Shown: positions 35,904-45,128, counted from the first letter of the stretch. The stretch is 64,000 bases of DNA from Desulfovibrio litoralis DSM 11393 (GCF_900143255.1 NZ_FRDI01000004.1:161233-225232), one strand, 5' to 3'. Made by a program: numbers and translations. The notes: generated by a model from the sequence alone, not told the origin.

Positions 35904-37283
35904 ATGGCGAAACTTAACTCATCAACTGTAAAATGGTTAACTTGTTTTCTTATTCCTCTTACAATTTTTTGTATTCCACTCTCAGAAGTATACACACCCC
36001 ATTTAAGACTTTTCTTTTCAATCACAATTTTTGCTATTCTGCTTGTCGGATTTGAATTATTACCCCTTCTTGTTGCATCTATCTTTATTCCAACAGCGTA
36101 TCTTTTAAGTGGGCTTGTAGATTCAACGGTTGCCTTTAGCGTTTTTACCGGTGATACGGTTTGGATGATTTTAGGTTTGTTGATTTTGGCAGAAGTGTTA
36201 GATAAAATAGGGCTTTTAGAACGGATTTCTCTCTTTTGCATAAGTAAATGTGGGGGAAGCTACACCGGTGTTATTTATGGTATCTTATTCACTGGCTTTG
36301 TTCTTAATATTGCCACGTTTGGTAACGCTTATATTATCATGGTTATGGTGTCCTACGGAGTTGTAAAAACTTTGGATCTTCCAATTGGTAAAGAGTCTGC
36401 CCTTATCGGTTTTGCCGGTTTTATGGGAGGCATGAGCTGGAGTTGTACTTTTTATGATGCCGTACGGAACTCTCTAGTTGAAACCAACATTCGTACTATT
36501 ATGCCAGATTTTACAATTCAGTGGTATGATATGGCTGTGTATAACGGTTTATTGGGTTTATTCCTTTTAGTTCTTGTAGCTTTTTTAATTAAACTTTTTC
36601 CTTGTGAACATGAAGTTTTGAAACGAGGTAAAGAATATTTTACCAATCGCTATAAAGATCTTGGTGCTATGTCTAAAGATCAAAGAATTGTATCAGTCGT
36701 TGTATCTCTTATGATGATATATCTGTTTACAAGTTCATTAACAGGACTAAAGCCTGCTTACGCTTTTATGACCTTACCATATTTGCTTTTCTTACCCGGT
36801 ATAAACGTAGCAAACGAAGGGACTGTTAAAAAAGTTAACTTCAGTATGATACTCTTTGTTGCCGGCTGTCTCACCATTGGTAATGTGGGGAACGCTTTAG
36901 GTATAAGCAAGCTGATTACGACTACGGTTACTCCTATGTTAGCAGGGCACCACCATGTCGTTGCTTTGGGAGCATTAAATATAGTTGGTGTTATTGCTAA
37001 CTTATTTATGACCCCATATGCTCTCGCTGCTGCGTTATCTGCTCCTTTTGCGCAAATAGCCATGGAACTTGGCATGAATCCGTTAAGTGGTGTTATGCCT
37101 CTTATTCTTGCAGGGGATCAGGTTATTTTCCCTCATGAATCAGCCCCCAGTGTTTTTCTTTATAGCGTTGGGATAATTAAGATGAAAGACTTTATTGTGA
37201 TTGGTACGATAAAGACAGTCGCTACGTTCTTGTTTTTATTGATTGGATTATATCCATTTTGGAAGTTTACCGGGCTGTTATAA
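35904..37283 (+). CDS. SLC13/DASS-type anion permease
   Basis: 459-residue inner-membrane protein with about 11-12 helices and the duplicated inverted architecture of ion-transporter superfamily permeases. Members move di- and tricarboxylates or sulfate-like anions with sodium or protons. ATG 35904 is chosen because GGAG lies seven bases before it; GTG 35886 would place that site inside the gene. Its sigma-54 promoter and divergence from the YihU-like reductase suggest it imports or exports a sulfonate such as sulfolactate or dihydroxypropanesulfonate; a C4-dicarboxylate substrate is the alternative, given the fumarase genes nearby. Confidence 0.75.
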   Translation: MAKLNSSTVKWLTCFLIPLTIFCIPLSEVYTPHLRLFFSITIFAILLVGFELLPLLVASIFIPTAYLLSGLVDSTVAFSVFTGDTVWMILGLLILAEVLDKIGLLERISLFCISKCGGSYTGVIYGILFTGFVLNIATFGNAYIIMVMVSYGVVKTLDLPIGKESALIGFAGFMGGMSWSCTFYDAVRNSLVETNIRTIMPDFTIQWYDMAVYNGLLGLFLLVLVAFLIKLFPCEHEVLKRGKEYFTNRYKDLGAMSKDQRIVSVVVSLMMIYLFTSSLTGLKPAYAFMTLPYLLFLPGINVANEGTVKKVNFSMILFVAGCLTIGNVGNALGISKLITTTVTPMLAGHHHVVALGALNIVGVIANLFMTPYALAAALSAPFAQIAMELGMNPLSGVMPLILAGDQVIFPHESAPSVFLYSVGIIKMKDFIVIGTIKTVATFLFLLIGLYPFWKFTGLL

Positions 37284-37356
37284 GAGCTTAAGCGATAGGA
37301 AGTTTGTTGTGTAAGTTTTTTATACTTTCTTATAATAATCACGGTGTGTTAGACCT

Positions 37357-37393
37357 AATAAAAGCCCTTATTAAAAAAGAAAGGGCTTTTATT
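37357..37393 (+). terminator. Terminator after the permease gene
   Basis: AATAAAAGCCCTT (37357-37369) pairs with AAGGGCTTTTATT (37381-37393), a perfect 13-bp stem ending in a T-rich stretch. Confidence 0.85.
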
Positions 37394-37529
37394 GTTGTAG
37401 ATTGTTTATATTGTTTGTTTAGAGTTGTTTTATTTAAAATTATGTGTCAAAATGTGTTAAAAATTTAGCCTTAATAAGACAAGAACATAATTATTTCAGG
37501 AGAATACTAATAAACAGGGGTATGTTATT

Positions 37530-38042
37530 ATGGCACAAGTTCCTATTGCGTGTCTTGGTGATACAGGAAGTCACGGTGGAAAAATCATTACAGGGGCAGA
37601 AACCATTATGGTTCATGGTAGACCTATAGCCAGAGTTGGTGATATTTATGACTGTCCTGAACATGGTCCAAATCCAATTATAACTGGTGCAAAAAGTGTA
37701 TTTGGACGTGGTCGCCAAGTGGCTCATATTGGTTCAAGAACTGCTTGCGGTGCAACAATAACCTCGGGGTGTCCTAATGCAACCCTTGATGTAACTCTTT
37801 TAAGCGATGAAATTATATCTCCACAAAGTGCAAATTTTGAGAGTGAATGTAATTATGATGAACAAATTTTAGCTATAAATAAAACCACTGGTCAGCCTAT
37901 TGCGTATTATCCTTATTTTATTGAATTAGTAAATGGTAAAACATATTTTGGACGCACCGATGAATATGGATATACACAAAGAATTGACTCTCTACAAAGT
38001 GCTGAAAACTTTATAGTGTTTTGGGGGGGAAGATGCTGTTGA
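37530..38042 (+). CDS. PAAR-domain type VI secretion tip protein
   Basis: The 170-residue protein opens with the PAAR repeat pattern (GDTGSHGG, HGRPIARVGD, DCPEHGPN, VAHIGSRTACGA), whose His/Cys residues bind zinc at the tip of the VgrG spike. The C-terminal part (FGRTDEYGYTQRIDS, VFWGG) is a short domain often fused to PAAR proteins. AGGGG precedes ATG 37530. It is followed 43 bases later by a Tae4-like toxin. No VgrG, Hcp or sheath gene is in this window, so this is an orphan cargo cluster. Confidence 0.88.
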   Translation: MAQVPIACLGDTGSHGGKIITGAETIMVHGRPIARVGDIYDCPEHGPNPIITGAKSVFGRGRQVAHIGSRTACGATITSGCPNATLDVTLLSDEIISPQSANFESECNYDEQILAINKTTGQPIAYYPYFIELVNGKTYFGRTDEYGYTQRIDSLQSAENFIVFWGGRCC

Positions 38043-38085
38043 AAAAGGTGTGTAATAATTTTTTATGGTCAAGGAGATATAAAAT

Positions 38086-38691
38086 ATGCCTAATATTCCA
38101 AGCAAGGCTGCCACTAATAATATACCTCAATCACACAAAAAAGAACCTTTAAAAGTTATTACTTTTAAAGAATTATGGAGTGCTTATCCCGAAGCTGCAC
38201 CATGCAACAAACCATCAGATGGTTCATTGTGGGACGAAATTTTTGGTACAAACCCTGCTTTCGATAACCAATGTGCAATTCGTCTAAGTGTGTGTTTACA
38301 ACATGCCGGTGCTTCATTGAAAACATTTAAAGGCGTCACTTGTAACTATCATAAAGATGAAAAACATGTATTAAGAGCGAAAGAGTTGGCAGAATGGTTG
38401 GATAAAAGATATTTAGCGAATTGGCCTAAGTCTATTAACATCACCAGTAAAGACTGGAGAAGCAAGATAACAAATAAAACAGGTGTAGTTTATTTTGCCA
38501 ATTATTGGATACCAGAAGGAAGTAAATTCCCTACAGGTGGTCATATAGATCTATGGAATGGTAGCCGATTTCCACATTATTCATTCAGGTCTTTTGCCAC
38601 AAATGTTGGACGGTTTAACATCGATAGTCCAGATTTATTTTATTCTAACCTAGATAACGCAACAACTATTCTATTTTGGGAAATACCATGA
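38086..38691 (+). CDS. Tae4-family type VI amidase effector
   Basis: 201-residue peptidoglycan hydrolase-like protein. Catalytic Cys63 lies in NQCAIRLS and His153/Asp155 in GGHIDLWNG, the hallmark pairs of Tae4 NlpC/P60-type amidases, which cut the gamma-D-glutamyl-mDAP bond. There is no signal peptide, as expected for a type VI substrate. AAGGAG supports ATG 38086. A PAAR carrier lies upstream, and the stop codon overlaps the next gene. Confidence 0.88.
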   Translation: MPNIPSKAATNNIPQSHKKEPLKVITFKELWSAYPEAAPCNKPSDGSLWDEIFGTNPAFDNQCAIRLSVCLQHAGASLKTFKGVTCNYHKDEKHVLRAKELAEWLDKRYLANWPKSINITSKDWRSKITNKTGVVYFANYWIPEGSKFPTGGHIDLWNGSRFPHYSFRSFATNVGRFNIDSPDLFYSNLDNATTILFWEIP

Positions 38692-39002
38692 AAATAAGAA
38701 AGTTATTCGTATCTCTGTTTATTCTTTGTCTAGCCTATTTTATTTGCATATCTTTGGCGTTTATCGTTTTTCAATCAATTCCAAGCTCAGGCAGTGAAGA
38801 AACTGGTGGGCATAAACTAACTACTGTTATAGCATATATCTTCATTAACATTGTGTTGTTTTTGGGGATAGCATTACTAGGTGCGGGAAATAATATAAAG
38901 CTCATAAAGTACTCTATCGTAGTTATTCTAGTTGAATTACTTATTACTTTTTTAGTCTATATGTATAATTTACATTACTATGCAGGTATGCACTTCATTT
39001 GA
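38688..39002 (+). CDS. Small membrane protein, candidate immunity partner of the amidase
   Basis: 104 residues with three hydrophobic segments (about 5-30, 47-66, 75-98) and no recognised family. Its ATG overlaps the amidase TGA (ATGA), so the two are translationally coupled, the usual effector-immunity arrangement. Known Tai4 proteins are soluble and periplasmic, so a membrane immunity protein would be atypical; it may instead be a holin-like or unrelated protein. The immunity role is inferred from position only. Confidence 0.6.
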   Translation: MKIRKLFVSLFILCLAYFICISLAFIVFQSIPSSGSEETGGHKLTTVIAYIFINIVLFLGIALLGAGNNIKLIKYSIVVILVELLITFLVYMYNLHYYAGMHFI

Positions 39003-39049
39003 TGGAATTTATATATATTATGTTGGGTCTAGATAATTTTTTCAACCCT

Positions 39050-40336
39050 CTACTCAAAACGAGTATCAATAGTCCTTTTGCTTTTGCCAAATGAGCGAGG
39101 CAGTGAGCCATAATCGACAATCTCGACTTTAGCACTGACGATAAGATGTTTGTGAATTTCTCGCTCTATTTTTGTCGCTAGAGTGGGGCGGTCAAAGTTC
39201 ATGTTTTCTTTACTTTCAATTTTTAAATCAAACATGTCTTTTCCGTCTTTTCTACTTAAAATAATTTGATATTCAGAGTCTAATTCTGGGAAATGATGAA
39301 TTATTTCGAGTAATTGACCAGGGTAAATATTAACGCCTCTAACAATAATCATATCATCAGAACGCCCTAAAATATGGTCATGTCTTGGAACTTTTAAACC
39401 ACAAGCACAAGTTCCCGGCAATAATCGGGTTAAGTCTCTTGTGCGATAACGGATTAACGGGGCGGCTTCTTTTCTTAAACTGGTTACAACCAATTCTCCG
39501 ACTTCGCCAATCGCTACAGGTTGTAAAGTTTCAGGATTAATAATTTCATGAATAAAATTATCGCCCCAATAGTGTAAACCTTCGTGAGCCGTACACTCAA
39601 GAGCTGTTCCCGGTCCATACATTTCTGTCATGCCGGCAATATCAAAGCTATGTTCTAAGCCTAATCTCGCTTCAAAATTTTTACGCATTTTTTTGCTGTG
39701 GGCTTCGGCACCGAAAATAATCTTTTTTAAGGCGATTTGGTCATGTAGATTATGTCTTTCTACTTCTTCCGCCATTAAAAGAGCCATAGAGGCCGTAGCA
39801 CCAAGACAGGTCGTTTTTAAATCGACTAATAATTGAAGCTGAATCTCAAGGTTGCCCGGTCCAACAGGAACGGTTAAAGCCCCAAACATTTCACTGCCTA
39901 GTTGAAAGCCAGCTCCTGCTGTCCAAAGTCCATAACCTACGCAAATTTGTACACGGTCTTCTGTGGTTAATTCAGCAAGTTCATAACAACGAGCCATTTG
40001 TAAATTAAAATTATAAATATCATTGGCGGTATAGGCCAAGACTTTGCGTTTTCCCGTTGTACCTGAAGAAGAGTGAACCCTAACTACTTCGCTTGTAGGA
40101 ACGCTAAGTAGGGGGAGGGGATAACCGTCTTTTAAATCATCAGCAGTAGTAAAAGGCAGTTTTGTGATTTGGTCGAGGGTTTTTATATCTCCCGGCTGAT
40201 AACCGGCATCGCTTAATTTTTTTTTGTATTGTAAACTACCATTAAAGGCGTGATTAAGGGTATATTTTAAACCGTCTTCTTGAATTTTATGTAGGCTAGG
40301 TTCGTCATATTCTTTTATAAAACGATATTTACTCAT
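39050..40336 (-). CDS. paaK: Phenylacetate-CoA ligase family AMP-forming enzyme
   Basis: 428-residue adenylate-forming ligase of the PaaK type, making aryl-CoA thioesters from aryl acids, ATP and CoA. The AMP-binding loop SSSGTTGK is at 89-96; further motifs are MTEMYGPG, IRYRTRDL and a C-terminal domain starting at GRSDDMIIVRGVNIYP. AAGGAC precedes ATG 40336. It is isolated from other aromatic-degradation genes, as often in anaerobes where it accompanies amino-acid fermentation. The exact acid is not shown. Confidence 0.9.
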   Translation of the reverse strand: MSKYRFIKEYDEPSLHKIQEDGLKYTLNHAFNGSLQYKKKLSDAGYQPGDIKTLDQITKLPFTTADDLKDGYPLPLLSVPTSEVVRVHSSSGTTGKRKVLAYTANDIYNFNLQMARCYELAELTTEDRVQICVGYGLWTAGAGFQLGSEMFGALTVPVGPGNLEIQLQLLVDLKTTCLGATASMALLMAEEVERHNLHDQIALKKIIFGAEAHSKKMRKNFEARLGLEHSFDIAGMTEMYGPGTALECTAHEGLHYWGDNFIHEIINPETLQPVAIGEVGELVVTSLRKEAAPLIRYRTRDLTRLLPGTCACGLKVPRHDHILGRSDDMIIVRGVNIYPGQLLEIIHHFPELDSEYQIILSRKDGKDMFDLKIESKENMNFDRPTLATKIEREIHKHLIVSAKVEIVDYGSLPRSFGKSKRTIDTRFE

Positions 40337-40611
40337 AATATAGTCCTTTAGTTAGTCTTTTTATTCTGATTTTTCATATAAAGATTTTTAATATTATTTT
40401 TTGCATTTTTTTACTACATTTTTTTTTCATCTCGGTTTATGATGCATTGAGTAAGCGAATGCTAATAATATTAAAATGAATGCAAAAAAGAAGCTAGATA
40501 TATTTTAGCGTTGATTTAAAATGATTTTAAATTGTCATATTTAAGTAGTATTCAAATGTCAAAGTTAAAAAATAAAGTTATTAAATTTAAGAACCATATT
40601 AGGAGTTTTAC

Positions 40612-41895
40612 ATGCGTATTTTAGTAATTGGTCAAGGTGGCAGAGAACACGCACTTGTCTGGAAGTTAAAACAAGACCCTCGTATAAAAGAAATTTTTGT
40701 TGCTCCTGGCAACGGTGGAACAGCGGGGATAGCGACTAATGTGCCTGTTGAAGTTGATGATATTAAAGGTTTAGTTAATCTTTGTATTCAAGAGGGCATT
40801 AACCTTGTTGTGCCTGCTCCTGAGCTTCCTTTAACTTTAGGTATTGTTGATGCCTGTAGAGATGCCGGTATCGCTTGTTTTGGTCCTGATGCTTATGCTG
40901 CTAAATTAGAAGGTAGTAAGAGTTTTGCTAAAGATGTTATGTATGCTGCCGGTGTGCCGACTGCTGAATTTGGAGCTTTTGATAATTATGATGATGCTGT
41001 CGCTTATGTTAAAGCCAAGGGTGCTCCGATTGTTATTAAAGCTGATGGGTTAGCCGCAGGAAAAGGCGTTGTTGTCGCTATGAATATGACCGAAGCTCTC
41101 GGGGCTTTAGAAGAAATCATGGTGGGCAATATCTTTAAAGATTCTGGCTCAAAAGTCGTTATTGAAGAAATGATGGAAGGCGAAGAAGTCTCTTGCTTGG
41201 CGTTTTGTGATGGCGAAAGAGCCTTGTTGTTGCCATCAGCCCAAGATCACAAGAGGGTTTATGATGATGACAAAGGTCCTAATACCGGTGGAATGGGTGC
41301 TTATAGCCCCATGCCTTTAGTGCTTGAAAACAGACACCAAGAAATACTAGATTTAATTTTTAAGCCCGTTTTAGAGCATTTAAAGAAAGAAGGACACCCG
41401 TTTAAAGGGATTTTATATGCCGGCTTGATGTTGACTAAAAGCGGTATTAAAGTTGTTGAGTTTAACGTGCGTTTTGGCGACCCTGAATGCCAACCTTTAT
41501 TAATGCGTCTTGAAGATAACCTGCTGGATTTAATGTCAAGTTGTATTAAAGGTGCTTTATATAAAGATAAAATCAATGTTTCTGATGATGTATCCGTTGG
41601 CATTGTTATCGCCGCTGAAGGCTACCCCGGTAGTTATAAAAAAGGCATGGAAATCAAAGGAATCACCGAAGCTGAAAAACTCGCCGATAATAAGCTTAAA
41701 GTTTTTCATTCAGGTACTAAGCTTGAAAATGGAGTGCTGAGTTCAACCGGCGGGCGTGTTTTATGCGTAACCGCACTGGCACCAAGCTTAGATGAGGCTA
41801 TTAAGCTCGGCTACCAAGGTGTTTCTTGTATTGATATGCCATATTCACAATACAGAACAGATATTGGGGCTAAAGGAATAAAAAATCAAAAATAA
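40612..41895 (+). CDS. purD: Phosphoribosylamine-glycine ligase
   Basis: ATP-grasp enzyme making GAR in purine synthesis; 427 residues. ILVIGQGGREHALVWKL at the start, the ATP-grasp segment IKADGLAAGKGVVVA, and NVRFGDPECQPLL are standard for PurD. TAGGAG lies before ATG 40612. It is monocistronic; an inverted repeat and a terminator follow. Confidence 0.96.
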   Translation: MRILVIGQGGREHALVWKLKQDPRIKEIFVAPGNGGTAGIATNVPVEVDDIKGLVNLCIQEGINLVVPAPELPLTLGIVDACRDAGIACFGPDAYAAKLEGSKSFAKDVMYAAGVPTAEFGAFDNYDDAVAYVKAKGAPIVIKADGLAAGKGVVVAMNMTEALGALEEIMVGNIFKDSGSKVVIEEMMEGEEVSCLAFCDGERALLLPSAQDHKRVYDDDKGPNTGGMGAYSPMPLVLENRHQEILDLIFKPVLEHLKKEGHPFKGILYAGLMLTKSGIKVVEFNVRFGDPECQPLLMRLEDNLLDLMSSCIKGALYKDKINVSDDVSVGIVIAAEGYPGSYKKGMEIKGITEAEKLADNKLKVFHSGTKLENGVLSSTGGRVLCVTALAPSLDEAIKLGYQGVSCIDMPYSQYRTDIGAKGIKNQK

Positions 41896-41899
41896 TTAA

Positions 41900-42023
41900 G
41901 GAAACGCTGATTTATTCCGTTTGGCGTTACTTCACTTTTTTTAAAATAGTCATGGACGGAAGAGTCCACTCTTGCTTCAAAAAAACCTCGTGCCTTGCCA
42001 AACGAAATAACTGTGCGTTTCCC
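41900..42023. repeat. Long imperfect inverted repeat after purD
   Basis: The left arm GGAAACGC...TTATTCCGTTTGGC (41900-41925) and the reverse complement of the right arm (about 41994-42023) share GGAAACGC, TTATT and CGTTTGGC, with an inner GGAC/GTCC hairpin at 41954-41967. It resembles a small non-autonomous element or a structured RNA; unrelated in sequence to the AGACYATTGC family. Confidence 0.55.
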
Positions 42024-42030
42024 AAAAAAA

Positions 42031-42068
42031 ACGACTGAATACGTAAAAGTATTCGGTCGTTTTTTTTT
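42031..42068 (+). terminator. Terminator after purD
   Basis: ACGACTGAATAC (42031-42042) pairs with GTATTCGGTCGT (42049-42060, one G-T pair) and is followed by eight T residues. Confidence 0.9.
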
Positions 42069-42200
42069 ATGCTGGACAAGCTTAAGAGTATTAGCTATAA
42101 TTATCATGTTTATGGTATTTGTCTGTATTTATTTGTAATGTAGATTCTCTTGTGTTGAACCTTTCTCGTTAATACAATTCTAAATCAAGAAGAGTGCTGT

Positions 42201-44144
42201 ATGCTTATAGATCTATTTTATTCCGGTTTGTTGCGTGCTATTCCTGAAGCTATTTCTATTTTTCCCCGTGTATTTTTACAGGCAATCGCCTTAATAGGGC
42301 TTTTTTCAACTTTTCTGATTTTTTATGATTTCCAGAAGCTTTCACGTAAAAATGATTATATTTTGGGGATATTTTTTGGTGTATCTTGCCTGATACTTTT
42401 GCTTTTAATGACTGGTGGTTTAAAAGTACCGATAGAAACACTAATTTTAACAGACTTCATTTTTTTGGCAGGCTTTTTGGGTGGTTGGAGAAACGCCATA
42501 ATTGTAGGGTGTTTTGCCTTTGGGGGGCGTTTGCTTTTAGGTGGTATTACGCATTGGTCGTTTCCATTTTTTAATATTTTTTCTATTGTGCTTAGCTCTT
42601 CTCTTCTTCATTATTATTACCAGAAATATAACAAAGATTATCTTAATATAAAATCAGGGGCTATCCTTGTATTATGGCGTTTTTTTATTATAGAATTTCC
42701 TTTGGTCATAATCTTTTTTATTTCTCCTAATGAACGAGATTTGATTATTAATTTAATGGCACGGCGTTTTATAGGAAGTTTTTCATTCTCTGTACTTATT
42801 TTGTTTGCTGTTATTTTTCTTTTACAGCGAGAAAAAGAGAGAGGACGACAGCTTTATTTTGATGTCCTTTCAGGATTACCAAATAGAAGAGCCTTGCAAA
42901 AAGATATAGAAGAAAATTATAGACAAGATCAACAAATACACCGTTCGTTGTTGTTAATTGATATTTGTAATTTAAGAGATTTAGTCCAAGAGCTGGGTTA
43001 TAAGTGGGCGGATATGTTTATTAACAACATGAGTCAGAAATTACTCCAACTAACTAAGGAAGACTGGTTGGCTATATATAAGACCCAAGTATATTGTTTT
43101 TCAGATCGTTCTTTTGTTTTAATATTACAAAATATTCGAATTGAAAAAGTTGAAGAAAAAGGGATAGCCCTTCAAATTTATAATATCTTAAGCACTAATG
43201 AACATTCGCATAATAAAATGATTAAGCCTTGTTTGAGTATTGGAGGTTTTGAAGTTGCTCCTGAAAATATAAAAAATCCAATGCGTTTTTTACGAACTTT
43301 GGCTTTTGCCGAGCGTTTTAGTGATGGTAGTATTCGCTATTTTGAGTCTAATGTGATGCACCAAATTCATAAAGAGAAAAAAATACGTTATTATATTGAA
43401 CAGTGGATTGAAGAAAAGCGGATGCCTTTATGGTTACAACCTAAAGTGTCTTTGACCGATAGCAGTTGCGTTGGTGCCGAAAGTCTTTTGAGAGCATGGC
43501 AACCAAATAATACTTCAAGATATTTTAGCCCGCCTGAAATATTTAAGATAGCAGAAACGCACCGTATGCTTCATGAGTTGGAGTGGACTAGTGTTGAGAC
43601 TATAGTTTCTTATTTGGAAAGTATGCCCTCTGAATTGCATCATATTCCTCTTTCTCTTAATCTTTCTCCCAGCACTTTTTCTAACGCAAATTTTGGACAA
43701 CGTATTTGCAATCTGTTGTCAGAAAAACAAATTGATTCGAATAGGCTTGTTGTTGAAGTTATAGAGACAAGCAAACTTTCTTTTTCTGATAATATTGTAC
43801 AAGAAAACTTTAATTGTTTAATTAAAAATGGAATAAAACTCTCGCTAGATGATTTTGGAACAGGTTATGCTTCAATTTCGTTGTTATCACAATTGCCTTT
43901 TTCTGAGCTAAAACTCGACTATTCCCTTGTTTCAAATATTTATGAAGAGCGTTCATATTCTGCGATTGTTATGAGTGTTCAAGGGGCTAAACTTTATAAT
44001 GCCACTATTGTGGCAGAAGGTATAGAGACTATAGAACAGCAACAAATGTTGGCTGAACTTGGAGTAGAAAAAGGGCAGGGCTTTTTGTTTGCTAAAGCCA
44101 TTTCCTTAGAAGATTTTATTTTATATGCTAAAGATAAAAAGTAA
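42201..44144 (+). CDS. Membrane GGDEF-EAL protein with degenerate GGDEF, probable c-di-GMP phosphodiesterase
   Basis: 647 residues: five to six N-terminal helices (to about 210) resembling the LytS-type 5TM sensor module, a GGDEF domain starting at DVLSGLPNRRAL (221-232) whose catalytic motif is replaced by SDRSF (301-305), then an EAL domain. EAL catalytic positions appear retained: E427 in AESLLRA, NLSP, EVIET, DDFGTG, KLDYSLV, EGIET and GQGF. The protein should therefore degrade c-di-GMP, with the GGDEF part structural or GTP-sensing. A MITE-like repeat starts four bases after the stop codon. Confidence 0.88.
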   Translation: MLIDLFYSGLLRAIPEAISIFPRVFLQAIALIGLFSTFLIFYDFQKLSRKNDYILGIFFGVSCLILLLLMTGGLKVPIETLILTDFIFLAGFLGGWRNAIIVGCFAFGGRLLLGGITHWSFPFFNIFSIVLSSSLLHYYYQKYNKDYLNIKSGAILVLWRFFIIEFPLVIIFFISPNERDLIINLMARRFIGSFSFSVLILFAVIFLLQREKERGRQLYFDVLSGLPNRRALQKDIEENYRQDQQIHRSLLLIDICNLRDLVQELGYKWADMFINNMSQKLLQLTKEDWLAIYKTQVYCFSDRSFVLILQNIRIEKVEEKGIALQIYNILSTNEHSHNKMIKPCLSIGGFEVAPENIKNPMRFLRTLAFAERFSDGSIRYFESNVMHQIHKEKKIRYYIEQWIEEKRMPLWLQPKVSLTDSSCVGAESLLRAWQPNNTSRYFSPPEIFKIAETHRMLHELEWTSVETIVSYLESMPSELHHIPLSLNLSPSTFSNANFGQRICNLLSEKQIDSNRLVVEVIETSKLSFSDNIVQENFNCLIKNGIKLSLDDFGTGYASISLLSQLPFSELKLDYSLVSNIYEERSYSAIVMSVQGAKLYNATIVAEGIETIEQQQMLAELGVEKGQGFLFAKAISLEDFILYAKDKK

Positions 44145-44148
44145 ATTA

Positions 44149-44325
44149 AGATTATTGTAAATAGTCTCAAAACAACTTTTGTCATGAAAAGCTTAAAAAA
44201 TACATAGATAAGATAAAGTTTCCTGTTAACTTAGTGAATTTTGTGTATTAAGACATCTTATACTGAGTACCAGCATGGTACAAAATGATGAAAAAAAGAA
44301 CGCAAAACGTAGTATTGCAATAGTC
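44149..44325 (-). repeat. MITE-like intergenic repeat, copy 4 (short)
   Basis: About 177 bp from AGATTATTG to GCAATAGTCT, lacking the C/G-rich middle of copies 2, 3 and 5. The segment around AACGCAAAACGTAGTATTGCAATAG matches the conserved end of the family. Confidence 0.7.
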
Positions 44326-44335
44326 TTTTTAATAT

Positions 44336-44369
44336 AAAAAAAGCACCGACATAATGCCGATGCTTTTTA
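44336..44369 (-). terminator. Terminator of the BOF-domain gene
   Basis: On the minus strand AAAAAGCATCGGC pairs with GTCGGTGCTTTTT (one G-T pair) and is followed by T residues, 19 bases after the stop codon. Confidence 0.85.
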
Positions 44370-44387
44370 TTAAATGCTGTACTGTTA

Positions 44388-45047
44388 TTATTGTATTATT
44401 TCTATTCTGTTAGCGTCAATTTCAATGCTGTTACGTTTTATATCAACTTCGCCAAAGACTCGAATGCGTTGCCCTTTTGCGAGAGGTGCTCTTCCCATAA
44501 TATCGTCATCAATATCAACAACCACAGTGCCGGTAGCATCACGCAATTCATATCTTTCACGACGATTTAAAGGTGTAACTGTTCCTTCTAAAATGACTTG
44601 AGTATCATCTGGGAGTGTGATGGCTTTGGCTATTGTTGTAAGAGTTAGACTTCCCCAACCGCTATTATTTTGTGGACTATTTGTAGCAGATACGACTTCT
44701 ACTCTGCTTGCATCAATTTCAATACGGTTGCTTTTTACATCTACTTCGCCAAAAATTCTTACTTTTTGTCCGGAGACGAATCTTTGACCACGCCATAAAT
44801 CGTCATCAATATCAACAACCACAGTGCCGGTAGCATCACGCAATTCATATCTTTCGTGGCGATTTAAAGATGTAATTGTTCCTTCTAAAATAACCCGAGT
44901 ATCGTCAGGGAGAGTGAGTGCTTGAGCTATTGTTGAGGTTTGGATATTTGACCAGTTAGTCTGAGAGCTTGCTAAAGCCGGCATAGTCGCTAATAGCAAA
45001 ATAAAAACATTGAGACATAGGCTTGAAAAAAGTGTATTCCTTTTCAT
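44388..45047 (-). CDS. Secreted protein with two tandem bacterial OB-fold (BOF) domains
   Basis: 219 residues: a signal peptide (to about residue 26, LLATMPALAS) followed by two copies of the YgiW/BOF domain (about 30-118 and 127-218). Both contain ERYELRDATGTVVVDIDDD and FGEVD, and are about 75% identical by eye. Family members are periplasmic, bind small cationic or nucleotide ligands and are linked to stress. Typical members have one domain. A 57-bp stretch is identical in both halves at the DNA level, showing recent duplication or conversion. GGAG precedes ATG 45047. Confidence 0.85.
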   Translation of the reverse strand: MKRNTLFSSLCLNVFILLLATMPALASSQTNWSNIQTSTIAQALTLPDDTRVILEGTITSLNRHERYELRDATGTVVVDIDDDLWRGQRFVSGQKVRIFGEVDVKSNRIEIDASRVEVVSATNSPQNNSGWGSLTLTTIAKAITLPDDTQVILEGTVTPLNRRERYELRDATGTVVVDIDDDIMGRAPLAKGQRIRVFGEVDIKRNSIEIDANRIEIIQ

Positions 45048-45128
45048 TAGTTAACTCCTTTTATAAAAATATAATAATAGCTGTTATTATATAGTATAAA
45101 AAAAATAAGTCCAGTATGGTTATAGAAA

